A DNA stretch of 64,000 bases from Tsuneonella deserti. GTDB lineage: Bacteria; Pseudomonadota; Alphaproteobacteria; Sphingomonadales; Sphingomonadaceae. Both the position numbers and the translations under genes were made by a program. The notes beneath the pieces are model-generated. The model was not told the DNA's origin. It ran no database searches and saw nothing but the letters and a program-made list of their open reading frames with translations. The stretch is taken from positions 1,747,001 through 1,811,000 of the forward strand of contig NZ_BMKL01000001.1 of the NCBI RefSeq assembly GCF_014644315.1. Direction: 5' to 3'. This document shows positions 44,909-52,886 of this stretch, one piece after another; the first letter of the stretch is position 1; each line of letters opens with the position of its first letter.

Positions 44909-46197
44909 CAATCGAGGAACGGATCGCGCACGAGGATCGTGTCGTCGCGTTCCGGGCTGGTGCTGATCAGCGCGACCGGGGTCTCGATCAATTCCTGGAC
45001 CCGCTGGATATACTTGATCGCCTGCGCTGGCAGGTCGCCATAGCTGCGTGCGCCGGCAGTGGTCTCGCGCCAGCCGTCCATCTCCTCGTAGATCGGCTCG
45101 ACCGCCGCCTGGTCGGCAGCATGCGAGGGGAAGTAGTCGAGGATCTTGCCGCGCAGGCGGTAGCCGGTGCAGATCTTCACGGTCTCGAAGCCGTCGAGCA
45201 CGTCGAGCTTGGTCAGTGCGATGCCGGTGACCCCGCTGATCGCGCAGGACTGGCGCACCAGCACCGCGTCAAACCAGCCGCAGCGCCGCTTGCGCCCGGT
45301 GACGGTGCCGAATTCGTGGCCGCGCTCGCCCAGCTTCTGCCCGGTTTCGTCGTCCAGTTCGGTGGGAAACGGACCGCTGCCGACACGGGTGGTATAGGCC
45401 TTGACGATGCCGAGGACGAAACCGGTGCTGCCGGGGCCGAGGCCCGATCCGGCGGCCGCCGCTCCGCTCACGGTGTTGGAGCTGGTGACGAACGGATATG
45501 TACCATGGTCGACGTCGAGCAGCACACCCTGCGCCCCTTCGAACAGGATCTTGGCGCCCGCCTTGCGGACTTTCTTGAGCCGCTTCCACACGGGCTGGGC
45601 ATATTGCAGCACGAACGGCGCGATTTCGCGCAGGTCGGCGAGCAAACGCTCGCGGTCGACCGGAGGCTCATCGAAGCCGGCGCGCAGTGCGTCGTGATGG
45701 GCGCACAGACGGTCGAGCTGCGGTTCGAGGTGATCGAGATGAGCCAGGTCGCAAACGCGGATCGCGCGGCGCCCCACCTTGTCCTCATACGCCGGGCCGA
45801 TGCCCCGCCCGGTGGTGCCGATCTTGCCTGCGCCGGCGGCGGTTTCCCGCAAGCCGTCGAGGTCGCGGTGGATGGGCAGGATCAGCGGGCAATTGTCGGC
45901 CACGGCGAAATTGTCGGGGTTGATCGTCACCCCCTGCCCTTCGAGCTTCTCGATCTCCGCCTTCAAGGCCCACGGATCGAGCACCACGCCGTTGCCTATG
46001 ATCGACAAGGTTCCGGTGACGATGCCGCTTGGCAGCAGCGAGAGCTTGTAGGTGGTGTTGCCGACGACGAGAGTGTGCCCGGCGTTATGGCCGCCCTGGA
46101 AACGCACGACCGCATCGGCGCGGCTGGCGAGCCAGTCGACGATCTTGCCTTTGCCCTCATCGCCCCACTGGGCGCCGATCACGGTGACGTTCGCCAA
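44908..46197 (-). CDS. purA: Adenylosuccinate synthetase
   Basis: Commits IMP to AMP synthesis, using GTP and aspartate. The 429-residue enzyme has [20 protein letters not shown], the catalytic segments [59 protein letters not shown] and [18 protein letters not shown]. The start is TTG 46197 (MANVTVIG); no ATG or GTG is suitable and AAGGA lies nine bases upstream. A rare start of this kind can lower translation. The 160-base gap from hisZ contains an unexplained tandem repeat, so purA may have its own promoter. Confidence 0.95.
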   Translation of the reverse strand: MANVTVIGAQWGDEGKGKIVDWLASRADAVVRFQGGHNAGHTLVVGNTTYKLSLLPSGIVTGTLSIIGNGVVLDPWALKAEIEKLEGQGVTINPDNFAVADNCPLILPIHRDLDGLRETAAGAGKIGTTGRGIGPAYEDKVGRRAIRVCDLAHLDHLEPQLDRLCAHHDALRAGFDEPPVDRERLLADLREIAPFVLQYAQPVWKRLKKVRKAGAKILFEGAQGVLLDVDHGTYPFVTSSNTVSGAAAAGSGLGPGSTGFVLGIVKAYTTRVGSGPFPTELDDETGQKLGERGHEFGTVTGRKRRCGWFDAVLVRQSCAISGVTGIALTKLDVLDGFETVKICTGYRLRGKILDYFPSHAADQAAVEPIYEEMDGWRETTAGARSYGDLPAQAIKYIQRVQELIETPVALISTSPERDDTILVRDPFLD

Positions 46198-46238
46198 AAC
46201 CCAATCCTTCGCTGATTTCGTGGCGGATGTTGGAGCCG

Positions 46239-46256
46239 TGGACCACTTGGACCACT
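46239..46256. repeat. Tandem 9-base direct repeat upstream of purA
   Basis: TGGACCACT occurs twice with no gap (46239-46247, 46248-46256), 42 bases upstream of the purA start and 102 bases after the hisZ stop. It is non-coding. It could be a pair of protein half-sites or chance duplication; nothing else in the window matches it to my eye. Confidence 0.6.
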
Positions 46257-46357
46257 GTCCTGAAGTTAAACTCTGCACCCCGCCCAAACAGGGCGAGCGG
46301 CGGGCGCCCTATGGCATGGAGGGGCGCGGTAGGAAACGGATGTTTGCGCTCCGGCCG

Positions 46358-47479
46358 CTAAAGCGCGCGCGGCATATCGCCTTCGAGCAGATGGGTGCAG
46401 CCGATCCTGGCCGGGTCTTCCCCGTCGTCCAGCGCGGCGATGGTCCGCCAGCCGATCGCGCGCAGTCGGGCTGCGATATCGGGATCGTGGCCGGGCGGGA
46501 GGTAGAGAAGGTCGGCGGCTGGCGCCTGGTCCATCGCATCGACCAGCGGATCGATGTAGAGCGTGAAGCCGGTCGCGGCCTCGCCGGTGCCGCCTAGCCG
46601 GTAGGTTCCGCCGCGCCCCAGCGTTCCGCGCACGCCCTCGGCATAGAGGGTGAAGCCGAACCAGCTCTGGTATTCGAAGCCGTGCCTCTCGGTGGGGTCG
46701 AGCGTGATGCGCGCGCTGTTGCCGAGGCGTTCGGCCACTTGCCTGAGCCCGTCGATGCGACTGGCGAGCGCCCCGCCCGCATCGATCTGCGCCAGCCGGG
46801 CAATCGCCTCGTCGAACGGCCCTGCGGCGTAGAGCAGCGGCAGGTAATCGGCTCCGCCGGCATCGCGCAACGCACCTGCATCCTTGCCATCGAGTTCCCG
46901 CCGGACGGCGTCGATCCGCGAAGCCTCGAGTGGCATGGCCCTGGCTGCAAGCGTATCGACCAGGTCAGGCAAGGTGAAATCCACCGAGACGGCGCCCGCT
47001 CCGGCAGCCTTCAACGCTTCCACCGCGAGCGCCACGACTTCACCCGCGGCTGCCGCGCTATCGCTTCCGATCAGTTCAGCGCCCAGTTGCAGGCGCTGGC
47101 GCGCCGGATCGAGCTGGTCACTGGTGATCGTGGCGACTTCGCCTGCATAGCAGAGGCGCAATGGACGTGGGGCCTCGGCCAGGCTGGTCGCGGCGATCCG
47201 GCCGACCTGCACCGTCATGTCCGACCGCAGCGCCAGCGTGCGCAGGCTTGCCGGGTCGACGAAACGGAACATGCGCCGGCTTGCGGAATCGCTGTCCCCT
47301 CCCTGCATCCTGCTCGCAAGCGACCGCTCGAACTCCACCAGTGGCGGGATGACCCGATCGTAGCCGTGCGCGTCCATCACATCGAGCGCGGCCCGCCGCG
47401 CGCGCGTCAGGGCGCGAGCGGCGGCGGGCAGCCGGTCTTCCAGCCCGATGGGCAACAGATCGCGGGTCGGGTCGGTCAT
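46358..47479 (-). CDS. hisZ: ATP phosphoribosyltransferase regulatory subunit
   Basis: The HisS-like subunit that pairs with short HisG in the first step of histidine synthesis. The 373-residue protein has the class II synthetase fold without tRNA domain: LPIGLEDRLPAAARALTRAR, YDRVIPPLVEFERSLASRM, MFRFVDPASLRTLALRSDMT and RLCYAGEVATITSDQLDPAR. The C-terminal part has YQSWFGFTLYAEGVRGTLGR. It is 20 bases after serA and 160 before purA on the same strand. hisG is not in the window. Function of HisZ is known from other bacteria; the match is good. Confidence 0.93.
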   Translation of the reverse strand: MTDPTRDLLPIGLEDRLPAAARALTRARRAALDVMDAHGYDRVIPPLVEFERSLASRMQGGDSDSASRRMFRFVDPASLRTLALRSDMTVQVGRIAATSLAEAPRPLRLCYAGEVATITSDQLDPARQRLQLGAELIGSDSAAAAGEVVALAVEALKAAGAGAVSVDFTLPDLVDTLAARAMPLEASRIDAVRRELDGKDAGALRDAGGADYLPLLYAAGPFDEAIARLAQIDAGGALASRIDGLRQVAERLGNSARITLDPTERHGFEYQSWFGFTLYAEGVRGTLGRGGTYRLGGTGEAATGFTLYIDPLVDAMDQAPAADLLYLPPGHDPDIAARLRAIGWRTIAALDDGEDPARIGCTHLLEGDMPRAL

Positions 47480-47499
47480 CGGCTCGCCCCCTAGCGGCG

Positions 47500-49083
47500 T
47501 CAGAACTCCAGCGCCATGACGGTCTTCACGCCCTGCAGCTTGCAGGCCTTGTCGATGACCGCCTTCGGGATCGACTGGTCCACCGACAGCAGCAGCACCG
47601 CCTCCCCGCCCGCATCGCGCCGGCCGAGGTGGAAGGTGCCGATGTTGATGCCGCTTTCGCCGAGCAGCGTGCCGATGCGCCCGATGAATCCGGGCGCGTC
47701 CTCGTTGACGATGTAGAGCATGTGGCCGGCGAGCTCGGCCTCGATGCCGATGCCGAAGATCTCGACCAGGCGTGCGGTTTCGTTGCCGAACAGCGTGCCC
47801 GCGACCGAGCGGTCGCCCTGGCTCGTCGCGACGGTCACGCGGATGAGCGTGTTGTACGCCCCTTCCCGCTCGTGCCGGACGCTGCGCACGTCGAGCCCGC
47901 GCTCCTTCGCGAGGTATGGCGCGTTCACCATGTTCACGGTGTCGGAATACTGCCGCATGAGGCCCGCGAGCACCGCGCCCTCGATCGGCTTGCCCGACAG
48001 CTCGGCCGCGGCGCCTTCGCGCTCGATCGAGATCTGCGTAAGGTTGCCGTGCGCAAGCTGGCCGACGAGGCTGCCGAGGTTTTCCGCAAGCTTCATGTAG
48101 GGGCGCAGCTTGGGCGCTTCCTCGGCGCTCAGGCTCGGCATGTTGAGCGCGTTGGTGACGCCGCCGTTGACGAGGAAATCGGCCATCTGCTCGGCCACCT
48201 GCAGCGCGACGTTGACCTGCGCCTCGTTGGTCGATGCGCCAAGGTGCGGTGTGCAGATGAAGTTGGGCGCGCCGAACAGCGGCGATTCCCTGGCTGGCTC
48301 GCTCGCGAAGACGTCGAGTGCGGCACCCGCGATGTGACCGCTTTCGAGACCGTCCTTCAATGCCGCCTCGTCGATCAGCCCGCCGCGCGCGCAGTTGACG
48401 ATGCGCACGCCGGGCTTGGTCTTCTCCAGCCGCTCGCGGCTGAGGATGTTGCGGGTCTGGTCGGTAAGCGGGGTGTGGAGCGTGATGAAGTCCGCCCGCG
48501 TGAGCAGGGTTTCGAGATCGACCTTCTCGATGCCGAGTTCGATCGCACGTTCCTCGGTCAGGAAGGGATCGTATGCGACCACTTTCATGCGCAGGCCGAT
48601 GGCGCGCGAAGCTACGATCGAGCCGATGTTGCCCGCGCCGATCAGGCCCAGCGTCTTGCCGGTGACCTCGACACCCATGAAGGCGTTCTTCGGCCACTCG
48701 CCCGCCTGGGTGCGGTTGTTCGCCTCCGGGATCTGCCGGGCGAGCGCAAAGATCAACGCGATCGCGTGCTCGGCGGTCGTGATCGAGTTGCCGAACGGCG
48801 TGTTCATCACCACGACCCCCTTCGAGGAGGCATAGGGCACATCGACATTGTCGACCCCGATGCCGGCGCGGCCGATGACCTTGAGGTTGGTCGCCGCATC
48901 GAGAATCTCTTTGGTCACCTTGGTCGAGCTGCGGATCGCGAGGCCGTCATACTCGCCGATGCGCGCCTTGAGCTGCTCGGGGGTTTCGCCCGTGATCACG
49001 TCGACCTCGCAGCCGCGCTCTTCGAAGATGCGCGCGGCATTGGGGTCCATCTTGTCGGAAATCAGAACCTTGGGCTTGGCCAT
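47500..49083 (-). CDS. serA: D-3-phosphoglycerate dehydrogenase
   Basis: First step of serine synthesis. A 527-residue type-I enzyme with four parts: substrate-binding (VLISDKMDPNAARIFEERGC), NAD-binding Rossmann (GKTLGLIGAGNIGSIVASRA), the catalytic segment VNCARGGLIDEAALKDGL and TPHLGASTNEAQVNVALQV, then an intervening domain and a C-terminal ACT domain (GHMLYIVNEDAPGFIGRIG, GGEAVLLLSVDQ). The ACT domain suggests feedback by serine. It lies 53 bases after serC and shares its promoter. Confidence 0.96.
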   Translation of the reverse strand: MAKPKVLISDKMDPNAARIFEERGCEVDVITGETPEQLKARIGEYDGLAIRSSTKVTKEILDAATNLKVIGRAGIGVDNVDVPYASSKGVVVMNTPFGNSITTAEHAIALIFALARQIPEANNRTQAGEWPKNAFMGVEVTGKTLGLIGAGNIGSIVASRAIGLRMKVVAYDPFLTEERAIELGIEKVDLETLLTRADFITLHTPLTDQTRNILSRERLEKTKPGVRIVNCARGGLIDEAALKDGLESGHIAGAALDVFASEPARESPLFGAPNFICTPHLGASTNEAQVNVALQVAEQMADFLVNGGVTNALNMPSLSAEEAPKLRPYMKLAENLGSLVGQLAHGNLTQISIEREGAAAELSGKPIEGAVLAGLMRQYSDTVNMVNAPYLAKERGLDVRSVRHEREGAYNTLIRVTVATSQGDRSVAGTLFGNETARLVEIFGIGIEAELAGHMLYIVNEDAPGFIGRIGTLLGESGINIGTFHLGRRDAGGEAVLLLSVDQSIPKAVIDKACKLQGVKTVMALEF

Positions 49084-49136
49084 GATCGGCCTCCTTGTTC
49101 GAAATGGGTTTTCTGGCGCTGGTCGCGCCGGGAAAG

Positions 49137-50267
49137 TCAGGCAGTGACGGTGGCGTAGGCCCAGTCGAGCCAGGGACCGAGCCTCTCGATATCGGCGGTG
49201 TCGACGGTCGCGCCGCACCAGATCCGCAGGCCCGGCGGGGCATCGCGGTAACCTGCCACGTCATAGGCCGCGCCCTGCTCCTCGAGCAGCTTGGCCATTG
49301 CCTTGATCATCGCCTCGTCGGCGCCTTCGACCGTCAGGCACACGCTGGTGTTCGATCGGCTCGCCGGGTCGGCCGCAAGGTGGCCGAGCCAGTTGCGGCC
49401 CCGCACGATCGCATCGAGCGCTGCGGCATTGGCGTTTGCGCGCGCCTTGAGCGCAGACAGCCCGCCGATCGACTTGCCCCACTCGAGCGCGAAGATCGCG
49501 TCCTCGACCGCCAGCATCGAGGGCGTGTTGATCGTCTCGCCCTTGAACACGCCTTCGGCCAGCTTGCCCTTCGAGACCAGGCGGAAGACCTTCGGCAGCG
49601 GCCAGGCGGGGGTGTATGTCTCCAGCCGCTCGACCGCGCGCGGGCCGAGGATGATCACGCCGTGCGCGCCCTCCCCGCCGAGCACTTTCTGCCACGAAAA
49701 GGTGAGCACATCGACCTTGTCCCACGCGATATCCTGCGCGAACACGGCGCTGGTCGCATCGGCGATCGACAGGCCTTCGCGGTCGTCCGCGATCCAGTCT
49801 CCGTTCGGAACGCGCACGCCCGAGGTCGTGCCGTTCCAGGTGAAGATGACGTCGGTCGACCAATCGACCTGGGTAAGGTCGGGAAGCTCGCCGTAGTCGG
49901 CGCGGATGACGGTGGGATCGATCTTCAGCTGCTTGACCGCGTCGGTCACCCAGCCCTCGCCGAAGCTCTCCCACGCCAACGTGGTCACGCCGCGCGCACC
50001 GAGCATGGTCCACATCGCCATCTCGACTGCGCCGGTATCCGAACCGGGCACGATGCCGATGCGGTGGGTATCGGGCACCTCGAGCACTTCACGGATGAGG
50101 TCGATGCAGTACTGGAGGCGCGCCTTGCCGATCTTCGAGCGGTGCGAGCGCCCAAGCGATTCGGTGGCCAGCTTTTCGGGGGACCAGCCCGGCGGCTTCG
50201 CGCAGGGACCGGAAGAAAAATAAGGACGCGCAGGCTTTTGCGCCGGCGGCGGCAGGGTATCAATCAT
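49137..50267 (-). CDS. serC: Phosphoserine aminotransferase
   Basis: The second step of serine synthesis (and pyridoxal phosphate synthesis in some bacteria). The 376-residue PLP enzyme begins MIDTLPPPAQKPARPYFSSG and shows SHRSKIGKARLQYCIDLI, RIGIVPGSDTGAVEMAMWTM and the PLP lysine region VDVLTFSWQKVLGGEGAHG. It belongs to the alphaproteobacterial class, which is longer than E. coli SerC. AAGGAGA precedes ATG 50267. The leader upstream is structured, and the gene is divergent from a glycosyltransferase with 177 bases between. Confidence 0.95.
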   Translation of the reverse strand: MIDTLPPPAQKPARPYFSSGPCAKPPGWSPEKLATESLGRSHRSKIGKARLQYCIDLIREVLEVPDTHRIGIVPGSDTGAVEMAMWTMLGARGVTTLAWESFGEGWVTDAVKQLKIDPTVIRADYGELPDLTQVDWSTDVIFTWNGTTSGVRVPNGDWIADDREGLSIADATSAVFAQDIAWDKVDVLTFSWQKVLGGEGAHGVIILGPRAVERLETYTPAWPLPKVFRLVSKGKLAEGVFKGETINTPSMLAVEDAIFALEWGKSIGGLSALKARANANAAALDAIVRGRNWLGHLAADPASRSNTSVCLTVEGADEAMIKAMAKLLEEQGAAYDVAGYRDAPPGLRIWCGATVDTADIERLGPWLDWAYATVTA

Positions 50268-50345
50268 GTAGTCTCTCCTTGCAGAGAGCACGCGCGGCGT
50301 TGGGACCGCGTGGCCCGCCGGCCGAACTAATGTTGCGCCGCAGCA
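50268..50345 (-). promoter_or_regulatory. Structured serC leader, serC-motif candidate
   Basis: In the minus-strand leader RNA, CUCUC and GAGAG pair around a six-base loop (50273-50288), partly covering the Shine-Dalgarno AAGGAGA. A second hairpin, GGGCC-ACGC-GGUCC (50303-50316), lies upstream. A TTGACT -35-like element is seen at about 50347-50352, although no convincing -10 follows at normal spacing. A conserved 'serC' leader motif was described for alphaproteobacteria; this candidate fits by position and by the hairpin over the ribosome site, but a covariance search is needed. Confidence 0.45.
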
Positions 50346-50444
50346 AGTCAAGCACGCAGGCAAATTATGCGACGGGCCACCGGGGGTTTGCGACCGATGC
50401 CCGCTCTCGCCAAACGCCGCTGAGGTCCTTATGGCGGCTCGTCC

Positions 50445-51593
50445 ATGGAAATTGCCGACCTTCGCATCGCACTGTTCAGCGGCAACTACGCCATGACGGT
50501 CGACGGCGCGAACAAGGCGCTCAACCGCCTGGTCGAATACCTGTTGCGGCAAGGCGCGACGGTTCGGGTCTATTCCCCGACCATCGACAAGCCGCCGTTC
50601 GAGCCCCAGGGCGAGCTGGTCAGCCTTCCCTCGTTCGCGATTCCGGGCCGCAGTGAATATCGGGTGCCGACCTGGCTGGGCGCGCGGGTCGAGGCGGATC
50701 TCGCGGCGTTCGCACCGGATGTCGTGCACATCTCCTCGCCCGATTTCGCCGCGCGCGAGGCAGCCAGGTGGGCGCGCGACCGTGACATTCCGGTGGTCGC
50801 CAGCGTGCACACCCGGTTCGAGACTTATCCGCGCTATTACCACCTGGGCTTTCTCGAGCCGGCGATGGAGGCTTGGCTGCGCAAGCTCTATCGCCGCTGC
50901 GATGCCCTGCTCACTCCCAGCCCGAGCATGATCGGAACCCTGCGCGAGCAGAGGATGAACGACGACATCGGCTTGTGGTCACGCGGGGTCGAGCACGCCA
51001 TCTTCAACCCCTCCCGGCGCGACCGGACATGGCGCCATTCTCTCGGTTTCTCCGATGACGACTTGGTGATCGGATTCCTCGGCCGCCTGGTCCTTGAAAA
51101 GGGGCTCGATGTCTTCGCGGAGGTCCTGGCGGCGCTCGGAAGAACGGGCGTGCCGCACAAGGTGCTGGTGATCGGCGAAGGCCCCGCCAGGTCCGCGTTC
51201 GAGGAGAAGATGCCCGACGCATGTTTCGTGGGCTTCCAGAACGGGGAGAACCTGGGTCGCGCGGTCGCTTCGATGGACGTGCTCCTCAACCCGAGCGTGA
51301 CCGAGACTTTCGGCAACGTCACGCTGGAGGCGATGGCCTGCGGAGTGCCGGTGGTCGCTGCCGACGCGACCGGCGCAGCCAGCCTGGTGGAAGACGGCGT
51401 GAACGGTTTCCTCGTTCCGCCGGGCGAAGTCGGGGCCTTTGCCGAGCGGCTGTCCCGCTACGCGGGCGATCTCGAACTGCGCCGCCGGCACGGCGAGGCC
51501 GGCGCGGAGAAAGCGCGGGCGTTCGAATGGGACGCGATCAACCGCGCCGTCGCGGATACCTATCTTCGCCTGGTGAATGCGCGCCGGAACTAG
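50445..51593 (+). CDS. Glycosyltransferase family 4 (GT-B), mannosyltransferase-like
   Basis: A 382-residue retaining glycosyltransferase. The N-terminal domain has RIALFSGNYAMTVDGANKAL and VVASVHTRFETYPRYY, and the C-terminal nucleotide-sugar domain has IGFLGRLVLEKGLDVFAEVL, DVLLNPSVTETFGNVTLEAM with the EX7E pair, and ACGVPVVAADATGAASLV. The sequence resembles GDP-mannose-dependent alpha-mannosyltransferases (MgtA-like) acting on membrane glycolipids; donor and acceptor are inferred. It is divergent from serC and convergent with a membrane-protein gene one base from its stop. Confidence 0.88.
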   Translation: MEIADLRIALFSGNYAMTVDGANKALNRLVEYLLRQGATVRVYSPTIDKPPFEPQGELVSLPSFAIPGRSEYRVPTWLGARVEADLAAFAPDVVHISSPDFAAREAARWARDRDIPVVASVHTRFETYPRYYHLGFLEPAMEAWLRKLYRRCDALLTPSPSMIGTLREQRMNDDIGLWSRGVEHAIFNPSRRDRTWRHSLGFSDDDLVIGFLGRLVLEKGLDVFAEVLAALGRTGVPHKVLVIGEGPARSAFEEKMPDACFVGFQNGENLGRAVASMDVLLNPSVTETFGNVTLEAMACGVPVVAADATGAASLVEDGVNGFLVPPGEVGAFAERLSRYAGDLELRRRHGEAGAEKARAFEWDAINRAVADTYLRLVNARRN

Positions 51594-51594
51594 T

Positions 51595-52083
51595 TCAGCG
51601 CAGCACCTCGCGCCGCCGCATGGCAAGGGCGTAGATCAACAGCAGCAGCGCGACCGCCTTGATCGCCCAGTTGAACGCCTGTGCCCCGGGTGAGTTGACC
51701 GAATCCGGCGCGGCATGGCCGAGCGTGTAGATCGTCATCACGACGACCCCCGCCAAGGATAGCCCGAAAGCCGTTACCGCATGTCGGCTGCGCGCCAGCA
51801 GCAGGAGCGACCCGGCAATCGCGCCCCAGACGCCGAAGGCCCATCCCGCGGTGGCCCACGCCGGAACGGCCGCGAACCACGCGACCACGTCATCGCTCAT
51901 TCCCATCTGCCTGAGATATTCGTCGCCCCGCAAATGGGTCATCGAGTAATCGAACGCGCCCATGGCGTTCCACAACAGCGAGAGCACCCCGACGACCCAC
52001 AGGTGCCAGGGAGCCCGCTCCGATCCGCTCGAGACCGTTCCGTCGGGACCTTGATCGACGACCGCCTGTTCCATGGCCTGCAT
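51595..52083 (-). CDS. Integral membrane protein, about four helices
   Basis: A 162-residue protein with hydrophobic segments at about residues 27-44, 69-97, 103-121 and 136-155. The first loop contains FDYSMTHLRGDEYLRQMGMS, which looks like the aqueous loop seen in many sphingomonad proteins of unknown function. An alternative start is ATG 52074. It is followed upstream by the PadR regulator on the same strand, 65 bases away, so the pair may be an operon; PadR regulators often control a neighbouring membrane protein gene. No function can be assigned. Confidence 0.72.
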   Translation of the reverse strand: MQAMEQAVVDQGPDGTVSSGSERAPWHLWVVGVLSLLWNAMGAFDYSMTHLRGDEYLRQMGMSDDVVAWFAAVPAWATAGWAFGVWGAIAGSLLLLARSRHAVTAFGLSLAGVVVMTIYTLGHAAPDSVNSPGAQAFNWAIKAVALLLLIYALAMRRREVLR

Positions 52084-52148
52084 CCTCCCCCCCCGGAAGC
52101 GACCCCGGGGGGAAGAATACCATCGACCGGGCTCCCGGGAAAGCGAGC

Positions 52149-52793
52149 TCAGAGCCGCTCGATACGCTTGGCCATTTCATCGATCATGTCGACGATCCGC
52201 TCGATAGCCTCGTTATCGAGCTGGCCGGAGCGGGCCTTGATCTTGAGTACGTTCGCCAAGTTGCCCATGGCCCGGAAAATGTGCGGCGAACGCCCCTTGC
52301 GCTGAGTGTCGCCGTGTTCCGACAGCCGTTCGAACAGCGCCTCAACCTCGTCCGCCTTGTCAACAAGCTCCCGGCGACCCTGATCGGTCGCGGTGAAAGC
52401 CTTGCGCGGCGAGCTGTCGTCCGCCTTCTCCTCGATCGCGCCCTCGTCGGCCAGCAACTGGAGGGTGGGATAGACCGCCCCCGGGCTTGGCGCGTAATCG
52501 CCGCCGGTCAGTTCCTCGATCGCCTTGATCAGTTCGTAACCGTGGCGCGGCTCGTCGGCGACGAGCTTGAGCAGCGCAAGGCGCAGTTCGCCTTGCCCGA
52601 ACATCCGTCCACGGCGCCGGCCGCGACCGCCGCCACCTGCGCCAAAGGGTCCTCCCGGTCCGAACGGACCATCGGGGCCGAAGGGGCCATCCGGCCCGAA
52701 CGGACCATCGGGGCCGAAACCGCCCCAGCGCTTACCGTTGAGATTGAACTTCCAGCTCTTGGGGCCGTCCCTGTGTTCGAAACCGTGTCGCAT
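52149..52793 (-). CDS. PadR-family transcriptional regulator with a Gly-Pro-Phe repeat head
   Basis: A 214-residue PadR-type regulator. The N-terminal 60 residues contain hexapeptide repeats GPDGPF x3 and GPGGPF (27-50) and a Gly/Arg stretch. Then comes the winged helix: LRLALLKLVADEPRHGYELI, DYAPSPGAVYPTLQLLADEG and the helical dimerisation tail. The wing and helix are typical PadR (vanillate and phenolic acid-type family). It may regulate its own gene and the divergent rarA or the membrane protein gene; a dyad lies between it and rarA. The repeat is unusual for the family. Confidence 0.9.
   Translation of the reverse strand: MRHGFEHRDGPKSWKFNLNGKRWGGFGPDGPFGPDGPFGPDGPFGPGGPFGAGGGGRGRRRGRMFGQGELRLALLKLVADEPRHGYELIKAIEELTGGDYAPSPGAVYPTLQLLADEGAIEEKADDSSPRKAFTATDQGRRELVDKADEVEALFERLSEHGDTQRKGRSPHIFRAMGNLANVLKIKARSGQLDNEAIERIVDMIDEMAKRIERL
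52644..52715 (-). repeat. 18-base tandem repeat encoding Gly-Pro-Asp/Gly-Gly-Pro-Phe
   Basis: Four successive 18-base units encode GPDGPF, GPDGPF, GPDGPF and GPGGPF at the head of the PadR-family protein. They differ by silent changes, so the peptide pattern is maintained. Copy number may vary between strains. Confidence 0.8.
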
Positions 52794-52818
52794 CGGAATT
52801 CCTCCTTAAGATGCGTCA

Positions 52819-52839
52819 CGATATATCTTGGAAGTATCG
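52819..52839. promoter_or_regulatory. Candidate PadR operator between padR-family gene and rarA
   Basis: An imperfect dyad with arms CGATA and TATCG centred on 52829, 26 bases upstream of the PadR-family start. PadR-type regulators commonly bind such A+T-rich palindromes near their own gene. The region stands out as A+T-rich in G+C-rich surroundings. Confidence 0.45.
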
Positions 52840-52886
52840 AAATGCAAGCCCTCGCGGTTTCGCCAGGCAAATCCTACATGGAGTGG

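Noticed and set aside
47500..48697. Extension of the hisZ frame to 779 codons across serA
   Set aside because: The added part is a low-complexity shadow of serA; HisZ homology begins at the ATG at 47479.
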